A stretch of 35,881 bases of DNA from an uncultured Prevotellaceae bacterium (lineage in GTDB: Bacteria > Bacteroidota > Bacteroidia > Bacteroidales > Bacteroidaceae), in NCBI GenBank assembly GCA_946415705.1, contig CAMKTN010000024.1:1-35881 (forward strand). The letters run 5' to 3'. The notes beneath the pieces are model-generated. The model did not search any database. It was not told where the DNA came from and saw only the letters and a list, made by a program, of their open reading frames with translations. The position numbers and the translations under genes were made by a program. Shown here one piece after another: positions 12,993 to 19,863 of the stretch (position 1 is its first letter; each line of letters starts with the position of its first letter).

Positions 12993-14170
12993 TAGTATGT
13001 GCGTGCCTTGCCGTCCTTGAACAGCAGGAACTCCAGCGTGTGGAATCCGCGTACGTTCTGCACGGCTTCTATATCTTCACTGTCTTCGTCATATTCGCCT
13101 TCCCATTTGATAAGTTCCTCGATCTTTCCGCTCTCCATCACGCCTTTGATGGCATCGACGTCCAAGGGCCAGGAGTCCATATTGGGGTCAAGACCCAGGT
13201 CGGCAACGGGACCGAAGAGGAAGGCTTCGCTCGTTTCCCACGGCTCGCGAGCCTCTATCCACAGGTCGGCAGCATGCTTGAAAGTGGCGGACGAAGGCTG
13301 GTTGGCGAGGGCTTTGATGGCCTGCTGCAGGGCTGCGGTCTTGCTCACCAGATCTGCGTAGGTGGGTAGCACCACCTGATCCACGTAGGTCCTGACAATC
13401 GCCTCCAGTTCCACATCATCGGCGTGCTGGCTGATGAACGCTGTGAGATCTTTCTCCAGCACGTTGACCAACGCTGCGCAGGCGTCCTGAGCCACCAACA
13501 CGCTGGGGTTACCGATATGGCTGCGGAAGGGAGCCGCCATCCCCTTGATGGCGCTGTAGGCAGCATCGATCTTGCCCTTGACGGAAGCATACAGGGCGGC
13601 ATCCTTGGCTTTCGTGAAGGCTGCCAGCGAATGTTCGGCTTCCTGATTGTCGCGTGTGCCGTTGAAGGCGTTGCGGATACTGAGGATGTTATTGGAATAG
13701 TCGTCGATAGAGTGCCAGCTGTACCAGGACTCCACGGCATACACGGCCTCCGTGTATTTGCCAGCCTCCCACAGGTCGCGAGGCTCACCGATCTTGGCTG
13801 TTCCTACTTCGCCGGCAATGTCGATGCAGCCGTCCACGATCTGCTGAACGCAGGCAGAGGCGCTCTGGTATTCTCCGCCGAAGGTCTTGAAGGTCTGGGC
13901 GTAGGCCTCGCCGCCTTTATAGCTGACGGCCCATGCCTCATTCAGGTCAGAGGCATCCTTGGCCAGCAGGTTGGCGACAGCGGTGGCGTACTGCGTCCAG
14001 GTGTTGATGTTCGCAGATGTCACGTCGATGTTGTTCTCCTGGATGGTCACGTCAGCCGTACCTTCGGGCAGACCGCCACCACCATTGTTCTCATTCTCTT
14101 TGTTGTCATCGCTGCACGCTGCAAAGCAAAAGCTCATTGCTACTGCAGCCATCATAATAATTTTCTTCAT
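12992..14170 (-). CDS. Imelysin-family (M75) periplasmic iron-related lipoprotein
   Basis: 392 residues. Lipoprotein signal to Cys19 (CFAAC-SDDN), then an acidic/Asn-Gly linker (to about 38). The imelysin domain covers about 45-390 with the two-lobe helical pattern: NTWTQYATAVANLL, ESWYSWHSIDDYSNNI, NQEAEHSLAAF, and the GxHxxE motif as GFHTLE (375-380) near the C-terminus, followed by FLLF. Imelysin proteins such as IrpA and EfeO/M relatives are linked to iron or haem uptake, although most lack peptidase activity. It follows the first porin gene with an 83-bp gap containing a GC palindrome, and overlaps the DHOR gene. Likely role: binding iron or haem delivered through the porin (inference). 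Confidence 0.9.
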   Translation of the reverse strand: MKKIIMMAAVAMSFCFAACSDDNKENENNGGGGLPEGTADVTIQENNIDVTSANINTWTQYATAVANLLAKDASDLNEAWAVSYKGGEAYAQTFKTFGGEYQSASACVQQIVDGCIDIAGEVGTAKIGEPRDLWEAGKYTEAVYAVESWYSWHSIDDYSNNILSIRNAFNGTRDNQEAEHSLAAFTKAKDAALYASVKGKIDAAYSAIKGMAAPFRSHIGNPSVLVAQDACAALVNVLEKDLTAFISQHADDVELEAIVRTYVDQVVLPTYADLVSKTAALQQAIKALANQPSSATFKHAADLWIEAREPWETSEAFLFGPVADLGLDPNMDSWPLDVDAIKGVMESGKIEELIKWEGEYDEDSEDIEAVQNVRGFHTLEFLLFKDGKARTY

Positions 14171-14207
14171 TGTACTTAATTTATAGTTAATAATTATCTT
14201 TCAATCT

Positions 14208-14250
14208 TCTCCCCTCCCTAACAGGGGAGGGGTCGGGGGAGGGGCCCCCT
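14208..14250. repeat. GC-rich palindrome between imelysin and porin genes
   Basis: CCCCTCCCT-AAC-AGGGGAGGGG followed by TCGGGGGAGGGGCCCC. It is the same element family as 11301-11337 and 11438-11474, here as a single copy. Confidence 0.75.
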
Positions 14251-14253
14251 CTT

Positions 14254-15639
14254 TTACTTCCTCAGGAACCACCCCACGAACGCTACGCCCAGCGCGAACT
14301 CGTTCTCCGATTTGTACTTCCCACCGCCGATGCTGCGATGCGTGTAGTCTGCCTTGATGACGATATAGGGTAGGGGACGGTAGTTCAGACCAGCCACCCA
14401 CATGTGGGTCTTCAGTCTGTCGTCGGCTTCCTTCAGGTTGTTGGCATCGACAATAACCTTCTCCTGTGGGTTGTAGTATTCGTAGCGGAAGAAGGGGGTG
14501 AGGTCGGGCATCTTGGGATTCTTCACGAAGCCTTTCACGTGGATACCCGCCTCTGCACCATAGCTCACGCCACGCTCTGCGATGGGAGCCAGGCGGCTGT
14601 AGGGTGATTTGTTGCTCAGGCGGTTGTTCTTGGCTGTCAGCTGCGAGCTGTTGCCGATCTTTCCTCCCAGCACGTTTCCGCGGATGGTGAAGTAGCGGTG
14701 CGTGTATTGCGCATCCACCGACCAGATGGTCACGGGAACGTCGAAGGTGTATGTCTGCGGTTTGTCGCTGTTGGCGGCTGCATTGTGGACATAGTAGAAC
14801 GAAGCGCCCACGCGTAAACCGGGAACACCTTTATAATTTACGCGCGCCACGTACGCGGGCGAGGTGTAATTGTCCACCTCGAAGAAGCCCTGCTTGCCGC
14901 CAGCCACCCATGTGTTGCGGTCGAAGCCGTTGGCGTTGAGGCCCGCGACGACCATCGCCTGGTAGTCGAACAGCGTCCACTTCTTGCCCACTTCACCCAA
15001 GATGCTGAGACCCGTCTCGTGCCAGGTGCTTGGCAGCAGTGTGGTTTCTCCTTCCGGACGCACGGTGCCGAAGAAGTTCACGGGCTCGTGGTGCGCATTC
15101 GTGAGGCCCACGGGGATGATCTGATGTCCCACGCGCACGTTGAACGCCTTGTTCAATGTGTAAGTCACGTGGAACTGCTCCAGTGCCACCTCGCCGCCTT
15201 TCTCCACCTCGGTCTCGTATTCGCCGTTCTCCGTGTTCTCTATCTCATAGGCGATGCCCGTGCCGCCAGCTTCGAACTCCACTTCTACGCCCACGTTCCA
15301 GTGCTTGTTGAAGCGGTAGTCGCCGGCCACCACGAAGCGGGGGATGGAGATGGTGTTGCGCTTGAAGTCGCTATTGCCTTGTGCAGTGCCGTTGAAGCGG
15401 TTGATGCCGTAGTTCTTGAACTGTGCCAGGACTTCGCCGTAGCCGCCCACGCGGAACTTGCGATACTCCTCCGAGAGGATGGAGTCGCCGCTCCAGCGTG
15501 CCTTACGTGCTTTGCGGGCTGCCTCCTTCTTTGCCTGCTGCCAGGAGGCACCCGTCACCGCATCTACGCCCTGACCGTCTGTCTCCTGTGCCATCGCGCT
15601 GACACTCATCAGCGCCATTATTATGAAGATTATTTTCAT
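14254..15639 (-). CDS. Outer-membrane porin-like beta-barrel protein
   Basis: 461 residues with a signal peptide (FIIMALMSVSAMAQ, 1-18). Then a basic helical segment (WQQAKKEAARKARKARW) and a beta-barrel rich in alternating aromatic strands (GGYGEVLAQFKNYGINRF, RVGHQIIPVGLTNAHHEP, YRPLPYIVIKADYTHRS), ending GVAFVGWFLRK. The last residues are not the usual terminal Phe. It resembles phosphate-selective or general porins of Bacteroidetes, and the solute is unknown. It is the first gene of the porin-imelysin-DHOR run. The coding start ATG 15639 is preceded by a TCAACCA/TAAACCC-type heptad array and, about 95 nt upstream, a TACCTTTG element. Confidence 0.8.
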   Translation of the reverse strand: MKIIFIIMALMSVSAMAQETDGQGVDAVTGASWQQAKKEAARKARKARWSGDSILSEEYRKFRVGGYGEVLAQFKNYGINRFNGTAQGNSDFKRNTISIPRFVVAGDYRFNKHWNVGVEVEFEAGGTGIAYEIENTENGEYETEVEKGGEVALEQFHVTYTLNKAFNVRVGHQIIPVGLTNAHHEPVNFFGTVRPEGETTLLPSTWHETGLSILGEVGKKWTLFDYQAMVVAGLNANGFDRNTWVAGGKQGFFEVDNYTSPAYVARVNYKGVPGLRVGASFYYVHNAAANSDKPQTYTFDVPVTIWSVDAQYTHRYFTIRGNVLGGKIGNSSQLTAKNNRLSNKSPYSRLAPIAERGVSYGAEAGIHVKGFVKNPKMPDLTPFFRYEYYNPQEKVIVDANNLKEADDRLKTHMWVAGLNYRPLPYIVIKADYTHRSIGGGKYKSENEFALGVAFVGWFLRK

Positions 15640-15642
15640 CGT

Positions 15643-15677
15643 TTATGGTTGAGGGTTTATGGTTGATGGTTGATAAC
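15643..15677. repeat. TGGTTGA heptad array before the porin start; left arm of an inverted repeat
   Basis: Four to five 7-bp units (TGGTTGA, GGGTTTA). The 15-bp part GGTTGATGGTTGATA at 15661-15675 is perfectly repeated in inverted orientation at 15835-15849. Confidence 0.85.
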
Positions 15678-15691
15678 TTAATTGTCCATTG

Positions 15692-15719
15692 TCCCCCTTG
15701 GGGGACTACAGGGGGCTAT
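15692..15719 (-). repeat. TAGCCCCCTGT / CCCCCAAGGGGG palindrome
   Basis: On the minus strand: TAGCCCCCTGTAGTCCCCC, then AAGGGGGAC. It resembles 19819-19845 (plus strand) and truncated copies at 4769-4784 and 17479-17494. It is preceded by two ATTGTCC heptads (15681-15692). Confidence 0.75.
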
Positions 15720-15732
15720 TACAATCTGGCTG

Positions 15733-15740
15733 CAAAGGTA
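15733..15740 (-). promoter_or_regulatory. -7 element (TACCTTTG) for the porin-imelysin-DHOR operon
   Basis: Reads TACCTTTG on the minus strand, 94 nt upstream of ATG 15639. It lies inside the segment bracketed by the inverted repeats 15661-15675 and 15835-15849. The -33 region is weak (ATTG at 20 nt). Confidence 0.6.
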
Positions 15741-15834
15741 CGGCGATAAAAGGAATGACGCAATACCTAAAACAGGGTGTTTTATGCATTGCGCCATGGT
15801 GAAAGCCTCACAAAGGCGATTAATCAAAAGTAGG

Positions 15835-15856
15835 TATCAACCATCAACCCTCAACC
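15835..15856. repeat. TCAACCA heptad array; right arm of an inverted repeat
   Basis: TATCAACCATCAACC plus CTCAACC, ending one base before the DUF4491 stop codon. Its first 15 bp are the exact reverse complement of 15661-15675. Confidence 0.85.
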
Positions 15857-16141
15857 TTAACGGTGTCCGGGTCCGGCAGGGAACCAGCCTTTATCCACGC
15901 GACGTTTTTGGGCGAAGAGCTCGCCGATGCCCCAGAGGGCGGAGGCTCCGAAGACGCCGAGGAATGAGGAGAGGTAGATATTCGCGATGAAGAGGGCTGC
16001 TGTGCAACAGCTGATGCCGATGAGTAGGTAGATGACCCATGGACGGGTGCCCCAGTAGTACTCAGTTTTGATGACGATGGGATGCCAGACGCCGATGGCG
16101 AGGAATGTCATGACGGCGATGGTGATGCCTGTGAAATACAT
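15857..16141 (-). CDS. DUF4491 family small membrane protein
   Basis: 94 residues with three predicted membrane segments (about 1-18, 33-55 and 57-75) and the family patterns FLAIGVWHPIVIKTEYYWGT, LLGVFGASALWGIGELFAQ and the C-terminal KRRVDKGWFPAGP. This matches the Bacteroidetes DUF4491 family, which has no known function. It is monocistronic, with a TAACTTTG element at 16179-16172 about 31 nt before the ATG. The gene ends at a heptad array, one base after the inverted repeat that brackets the next promoter. Confidence 0.85.
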   Translation of the reverse strand: MYFTGITIAVMTFLAIGVWHPIVIKTEYYWGTRPWVIYLLIGISCCTAALFIANIYLSSFLGVFGASALWGIGELFAQKRRVDKGWFPAGPGHR

Positions 16142-16171
16142 GATGTATGGTCAATGGTTCCTTAACGGGGA

Positions 16172-16179
16172 CAAAGTTA
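16172..16179 (-). promoter_or_regulatory. -7 element (TAACTTTG) for the DUF4491 gene
   Basis: TAACTTTG on the minus strand. CAAA (TTTG on the minus strand) lies 23 nt away at 16203-16206, longer than the usual spacing. Confidence 0.6.
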
Positions 16180-16261
16180 GCTATAATTTCTCAATAATCA
16201 TTCAAACCGAGGGCGGAAATCACGGGGGGAGGGAAATCTTTCCGTATATTTGTATGAACGA

Positions 16262-16296
16262 ACGTGCACGTGGTCAAGCGCTGGCCACGTGCACGT
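16262..16296. promoter_or_regulatory. Long dyad ACGTGCACGTGG / CCACGTGCACGT
   Basis: Perfect 12-bp arms (16262-16273 and 16285-16296) separated by 11 nt that contain a further AGCGCT palindrome. It lies in the 364-bp divergent region between DUF4491 and the AraC gene, just downstream of an orphan minus-strand TACCTTTG (16334-16327). Candidate operator or RNA hairpin. Confidence 0.65.
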
Positions 16297-16326
16297 ATAT
16301 AAAGATTGTGTTTGTGTTGTGCGGTG

Positions 16327-16334
16327 CAAAGGTA
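16327..16334 (-). promoter_or_regulatory. Orphan minus-strand -7 element (TACCTTTG)
   Basis: A transcript from here would start near 16320 and immediately contain the 16262-16296 hairpin. No gene starts before DUF4491 at 16141, which has its own -7 element. Confidence 0.45.
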
Positions 16335-16397
16335 CGGCTTATTGAGCACATGGCAGCTAACACTTTCCGACAATTTTATAACAAAAATTCGCTTTCT

Positions 16398-16429
16398 TTT
16401 GTGTGAATGCGAAAAAAAGTGTATTTTTG
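16398..16429 (+). promoter_or_regulatory. Promoter of the AraC-family gene
   Basis: TTTG (16398-16401), 20-nt gap, TATTTTTG (16422-16429). The leader is about 70 nt, ending in a heptad array. Confidence 0.7.
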
Positions 16430-16470
16430 CAGGCAATAAGGGAAGGTCATTGATGATTGAGCCTTTCTCT

Positions 16471-16500
16471 AACGATAACCGCTAACCGTTAACCGATAAA
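16471..16500 (+). repeat. TAACCGn heptads before the AraC start
   Basis: AACGATAACCGCTAACCGTT and continuing: four 7-bp units ending 5 nt before ATG 16506. Confidence 0.85.
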
Positions 16501-16505
16501 CCACA

Positions 16506-17387
16506 ATGCCCCCAAGACCGAATAAAGAGCAGCTGATTCAATATGTAGAACAGTCTGGTATTGCTTTCTTTCCTGAGATGCATGGCTTCTTCGTGCTGAA
16601 TGTGGACTATGTCTTTCCGCATATTGTCCTTATGCTCTGCCTGAACGGCAGTGGACGTTCGTTGTACGATATGCGCGAGATTACACACCGCAAGAACGAC
16701 CTGGCGTTTATCATACCTGGACATATCATGCGACCGCTGGAGTGTAGCGATGACTTTGTCTATGCGATGCTGTGCGTATCGCCGAAGATGTTCGAGGACC
16801 TGCGCTTCCATACTTTTAGCCACGACTACGAGAAGTTCAACTACATGCCTATCTGTTCTCTGACCGACGAGCAGGCAGCCCAGCTGCAGACGCTCATTCA
16901 TCAGGTGGCTATCATCGCCAAGCACACCGACGAGGAGCTGCCCCATCGCTATCAGGCGCTGCTGGCACAGCTCGCCGTGGGCTATGAGTTCCTCAATTAC
17001 TATCGGCGTGAACAGGACAAGCAATGGGCTGACACCCCGCTAGTCAAGCTCTTCAACCGCTTCTGCGACCTCGTGGTCGAGCATTATCGTGAGTCGCGCG
17101 AGATACAGTACTATGCCAATCTGATGCACCTCACGCCCAAATACTTCACGAAGGTTATCCGTTCGGCTACGGGCGGTCTCTCGCCAGCGCAATGGATAGA
17201 GCAGTATGTGACGACACAGGCCAAGCGCCTCATCGAGTCACGTGCCACGCACACCCTTCAGGAAACAGCCTATCTGCTCGGCTTCTCAGAGCCCACGTCC
17301 TTCTACCGCTATTTCAAGCGCGTCACTGGCATGACCGCCAAGCAGTACCAACAGTTGACCATTGGACATGGAGATCATAAACAGTAA
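16506..17387 (+). CDS. AraC-family transcriptional regulator
   Basis: 293 residues. The N-terminal half (about 15-150) is a cupin-like sensing domain (FFVLNVDYVFPHIVLMLCLNGSG, then NDLAFIIPGHIMRPLECSDDFVY). The C-terminal half (about 175-285) holds the two AraC HTH motifs, ending in the signature LQETAYLLGFSEPTSFYRYFKRVTGMTAKQYQ. The final dozen residues (LTIGHGDHKQ) are outside the domain and come from sequence like the TTGACCATTGGACA repeats. It precedes the adhesin/LytTR operon on the same strand with its own promoter, and could control that operon or the divergent DUF4491 gene; no direct evidence. Confidence 0.9.
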   Translation: MPPRPNKEQLIQYVEQSGIAFFPEMHGFFVLNVDYVFPHIVLMLCLNGSGRSLYDMREITHRKNDLAFIIPGHIMRPLECSDDFVYAMLCVSPKMFEDLRFHTFSHDYEKFNYMPICSLTDEQAAQLQTLIHQVAIIAKHTDEELPHRYQALLAQLAVGYEFLNYYRREQDKQWADTPLVKLFNRFCDLVVEHYRESREIQYYANLMHLTPKYFTKVIRSATGGLSPAQWIEQYVTTQAKRLIESRATHTLQETAYLLGFSEPTSFYRYFKRVTGMTAKQYQQLTIGHGDHKQ

Positions 17388-17435
17388 ACCGTTAGTCGTT
17401 TTTGTTGAAGGAAACGGGTGTTTCGCTGAATAAAT

Positions 17436-17466
17436 TTTGTGGATAAGGAAAAAGGTGTTTCCTTTG
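17436..17466 (+). promoter_or_regulatory. Promoter of the adhesin/LytTR operon
   Basis: TTTG (17436-17439), 19-nt gap, TTCCTTTG (17459-17466). The leader of about 70 nt carries a GGCCCCCTGTGGTC palindrome fragment (17479-17494) within AGGATTT...AAATCCT and then a heptad array. Confidence 0.6.
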
Positions 17467-17505
17467 CACAGGATTTGAAGGCCCCCTGTGGTCGACAAAA
17501 TCCTT

Positions 17506-17545
17506 CAACGCTAAACGATAAACGTAAAACGATAAACGATAATCT
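17506..17545 (+). repeat. TAAACGA heptads before the small secreted protein
   Basis: About five 7-bp units (CTAAACG, ATAAACG, TAAAACG and similar) run up to ATG 17546. Confidence 0.85.
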
Positions 17546-17929
17546 ATGAAGAAGTTTTTCTTATTGCTGGTGGCCCTCATAGGTGCTTTCACGGCACAGG
17601 CGGGGACTTATGCCTACCTGACATTCGAGACGACGGACGGGGCGAAGGTTTCCGTGCCCGTGGAGGCGCTGTCGCTGACCGTCAGCGGAAACACCCTCAC
17701 CGCAGGCTCACAGGCGTTCGTGCTGGCCAACCTTGCCAAAATGTACTTCACGGAAACCGACGAAAGTGCGACAACGGGCATTGAGGCAGTGGACAATGGA
17801 CAATTGACAATGGACAATGCAACGGAGATCTACGACCTGCAGGGCAAGAAGATTCAGAAAGAGCAGATGAGAAAGGGCGCTTACATCGTCAAGACCAAGG
17901 AGAAAACCTATAAACTGATCGTAAAATGA
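17546..17929 (+). CDS. Small secreted protein of unknown function
   Basis: 127 residues. Signal peptide 1-19 (FFLLLVALIGAFTAQAG). The mature part begins YAYLTFETTDGAKVSVPVEALSL, a compact beta-rich segment. The C-terminal part has EIYDLQGKKI and KGAYIVKTKEKTYKLIVK, similar to the short end motif common in secreted Prevotella/Bacteroides proteins (YDLQGR...KGIYIVNGKKV). Between the two, EAVDNGQLTMDNA is encoded by TGGACAA heptads (17788-17819), an in-frame insertion. The stop overlaps the next start (ATGA at 17926-17929), so it is coupled with the adhesin gene and probably works at the cell surface with it. No family is recognised. Confidence 0.8.
   Translation: MKKFFLLLVALIGAFTAQAGTYAYLTFETTDGAKVSVPVEALSLTVSGNTLTAGSQAFVLANLAKMYFTETDESATTGIEAVDNGQLTMDNATEIYDLQGKKIQKEQMRKGAYIVKTKEKTYKLIVK
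17788..17819. repeat. TGGACAA heptads inside the small secreted protein
   Basis: Four 7-bp units (TGGACAA, TTGACAA) read in frame as VDNGQLTMDN. Confidence 0.88.
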
Positions 17930-19818
17930 AAAAGATAATCAGCATACTTCTTCTGGCAACCATGATGGTCAATGGCTTGTCGGCACAGACGCTGAACGTG
18001 CGACAGGGCAGCATCACCTATCAGTTCCCTGCAGCGCAGGCGGGCGAGATGCCCTATAGCGACGGCACCACGGTGACCATTATGGGCAAGACCTTCACGC
18101 TCGCTGATGTGGACGAGGTGACGGTCAATGACGCTGAGGTGACGGACAACCTGGTGACGGTGGCCTACGACGGCACCGCGGCTACCGTGAAGGTGGCAGG
18201 CAATGTGGCTCAGTACATTCTGGCAGCGGTTGACGGCGCTCATGTGACCATTTCCCAGGAAAACACAGAGGCGGTGGATGGCGACGAGATCACTTACCAG
18301 CTGTCGGGCTCCAGCTCCAATGGCTCGCTGATGCTGGGCGGCTCCTACAAATGCACGGTGGCGCTGGCAGGCTTGACGCTAACAAATCCCAGCGATGCCG
18401 TCATCCAAGTCATCAACGGCAAGCGCATACAGCTGAGCGCCAAGAAAGGCACGGTGAACACGCTGACCGACGGCACGGGCGGCGAGCAGAAGGCCTGCAT
18501 CTACAGCAAAGGACAGCTGCAGCTGCAGGGCAATGGCACGCTGAATGTCAAGGGAAACGCCAAGCATGCCATCAAGAGCGGCGACTACATCTCGGTGAAG
18601 AACCTGACGCTGAACATTACAAAGGCCGTGGGCGATGGTATCAACTGCGAGGAATACTTCCAGATGAAGAGTGGCACGGTGACCATCAGCGGTGTGGGCG
18701 ACGACGGCATCCAGTGTGACCTGGGCGGCGACACCTCTACGGGCGAGACCACCGACCATGAGGATGAGGACAGCGGCAATATCTATTTGGAGGGCGGCAC
18801 GCTCACGGTGACCGCTACGGCTGCTGCCACGAAGGGCATCAAGGCCGCCGGCGATATGCGCGTCAGCGACGGCACCATCAATGTCACCACCACGGGCAAT
18901 GGCGCCTACGACAGCGAGGACAGGGATGCCAAAGGCTGCGCCGGATTGAAGTCTGACGGTCATATGACCATCGAAGGCGGCACGCTGACCCTGAAATCTA
19001 CAGGCACGGGTGGCAAGTGCATCAAGGCCGACGGCACGCTGACCGTCTCCGGCGGCACCACGACAGCCACCGCCACGGGCAATAAATATACCTATAGCAG
19101 CAGTGCCACGGCTTCAGCCAAGGCCATCAAGGCCGACGGCAATATGACAGTCAATGGCGGCTCCCTCACGGCGACTGCCAGCAGCCACGAGGCTATCGAG
19201 ACGAAGGGTACGCTGACCGTCAATGACGGCTCGGTGTATGCTCTCAGCACGTCTGACGATGCCATCAACTCGAAAGGTCACATGTACCTCAAGGGCGGCA
19301 ACGTGACGGGCGTCAGCAACGGCAACGACGGCATCGACAGCAATGGCAACCTGTACATCTCCGGAGGCACGGTCATCGCCTGCGGTGCCGGCCAGCCGGA
19401 ATGTGGTCTGGACGCTGCCGAGCGCTACTACCTCTATATCACGGGTGGCACGGTGCTGGCCATTGGCGGTGGTAATAACACCGTCACGGCAACCACCGGC
19501 TCACAGTGTGTGCTCAGCACTACAGGCTCGCCCACGGCAGGCACGGCTGTCAGCGTGAAGAACGGCACCACGACCTTGGCCTCGTTCACCATACCTACCG
19601 GCTACTCGCCCTCCAGCGGCGGTGGTGGCGGTGGTGGATTCCCCGGCGGTGGTGGCGGTCGCCCCGGTGGCGGTGGCGGCCCTGGTGGCGGCGGTAGCAG
19701 CTCCAGCTTCAGCTATGTGTTGAGCTGCGGAGGCCTCACCTCGGGCACGAGCTACAGTGTGATCATCGGTTCCACGACCAACAGCTGCAAGGCAGCAACC
19801 AGTTATTCTGGCCGTTAA
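17926..19818 (+). CDS. Secreted Cthe_2159-like carbohydrate-binding beta-helix protein
   Basis: 630 residues. Signal peptide 1-20 (LLLATMMVNGLSAQ). Residues about 20-110 form an N-terminal beta domain. From about 130 a long array of short beta-strand turns (NTLTDGTGG, GDGINCEE, GDDGIQCD, KGIKAAGDM, DDAINSKGHMYLKGG, NDGIDSNGNLYISGG) gives the parallel beta-helix pattern of the Cthe_2159 family, which binds cellulose or pectin-like polymers in other bacteria. Acidic DDG/DDA turns suggest calcium sites (inference). Residues about 565-590 are an almost pure Gly stretch with Pro/Arg (19614-19697), a flexible linker before a short C-terminal module. The start overlaps the previous gene. It has a paralogue at 32615-34381. 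Confidence 0.85.
   Translation: MKKIISILLLATMMVNGLSAQTLNVRQGSITYQFPAAQAGEMPYSDGTTVTIMGKTFTLADVDEVTVNDAEVTDNLVTVAYDGTAATVKVAGNVAQYILAAVDGAHVTISQENTEAVDGDEITYQLSGSSSNGSLMLGGSYKCTVALAGLTLTNPSDAVIQVINGKRIQLSAKKGTVNTLTDGTGGEQKACIYSKGQLQLQGNGTLNVKGNAKHAIKSGDYISVKNLTLNITKAVGDGINCEEYFQMKSGTVTISGVGDDGIQCDLGGDTSTGETTDHEDEDSGNIYLEGGTLTVTATAAATKGIKAAGDMRVSDGTINVTTTGNGAYDSEDRDAKGCAGLKSDGHMTIEGGTLTLKSTGTGGKCIKADGTLTVSGGTTTATATGNKYTYSSSATASAKAIKADGNMTVNGGSLTATASSHEAIETKGTLTVNDGSVYALSTSDDAINSKGHMYLKGGNVTGVSNGNDGIDSNGNLYISGGTVIACGAGQPECGLDAAERYYLYITGGTVLAIGGGNNTVTATTGSQCVLSTTGSPTAGTAVSVKNGTTTLASFTIPTGYSPSSGGGGGGGFPGGGGGRPGGGGGPGGGGSSSSFSYVLSCGGLTSGTSYSVIIGSTTNSCKAATSYSGR
19614..19697 (+). repeat. GGTGGC-rich repeat encoding a poly-Gly linker
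   Basis: Imperfect GGTGGCGGT units within the adhesin gene encode glycine runs broken by FPGG, RPGG and GPGG. Confidence 0.85.
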
Positions 19819-19845
19819 GGCCCCTATGGTCCCCCAACGGGTGAC
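19819..19845 (+). repeat. GGCCCCTATGGTCCCCC / AACGGG palindrome
   Basis: Copy of the dispersed TAGCCCCCTGT-type element, placed directly after the adhesin stop and before the kinase gene. Confidence 0.65.
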
Positions 19846-19863
19846 AAAAGATATTTCATCTTT

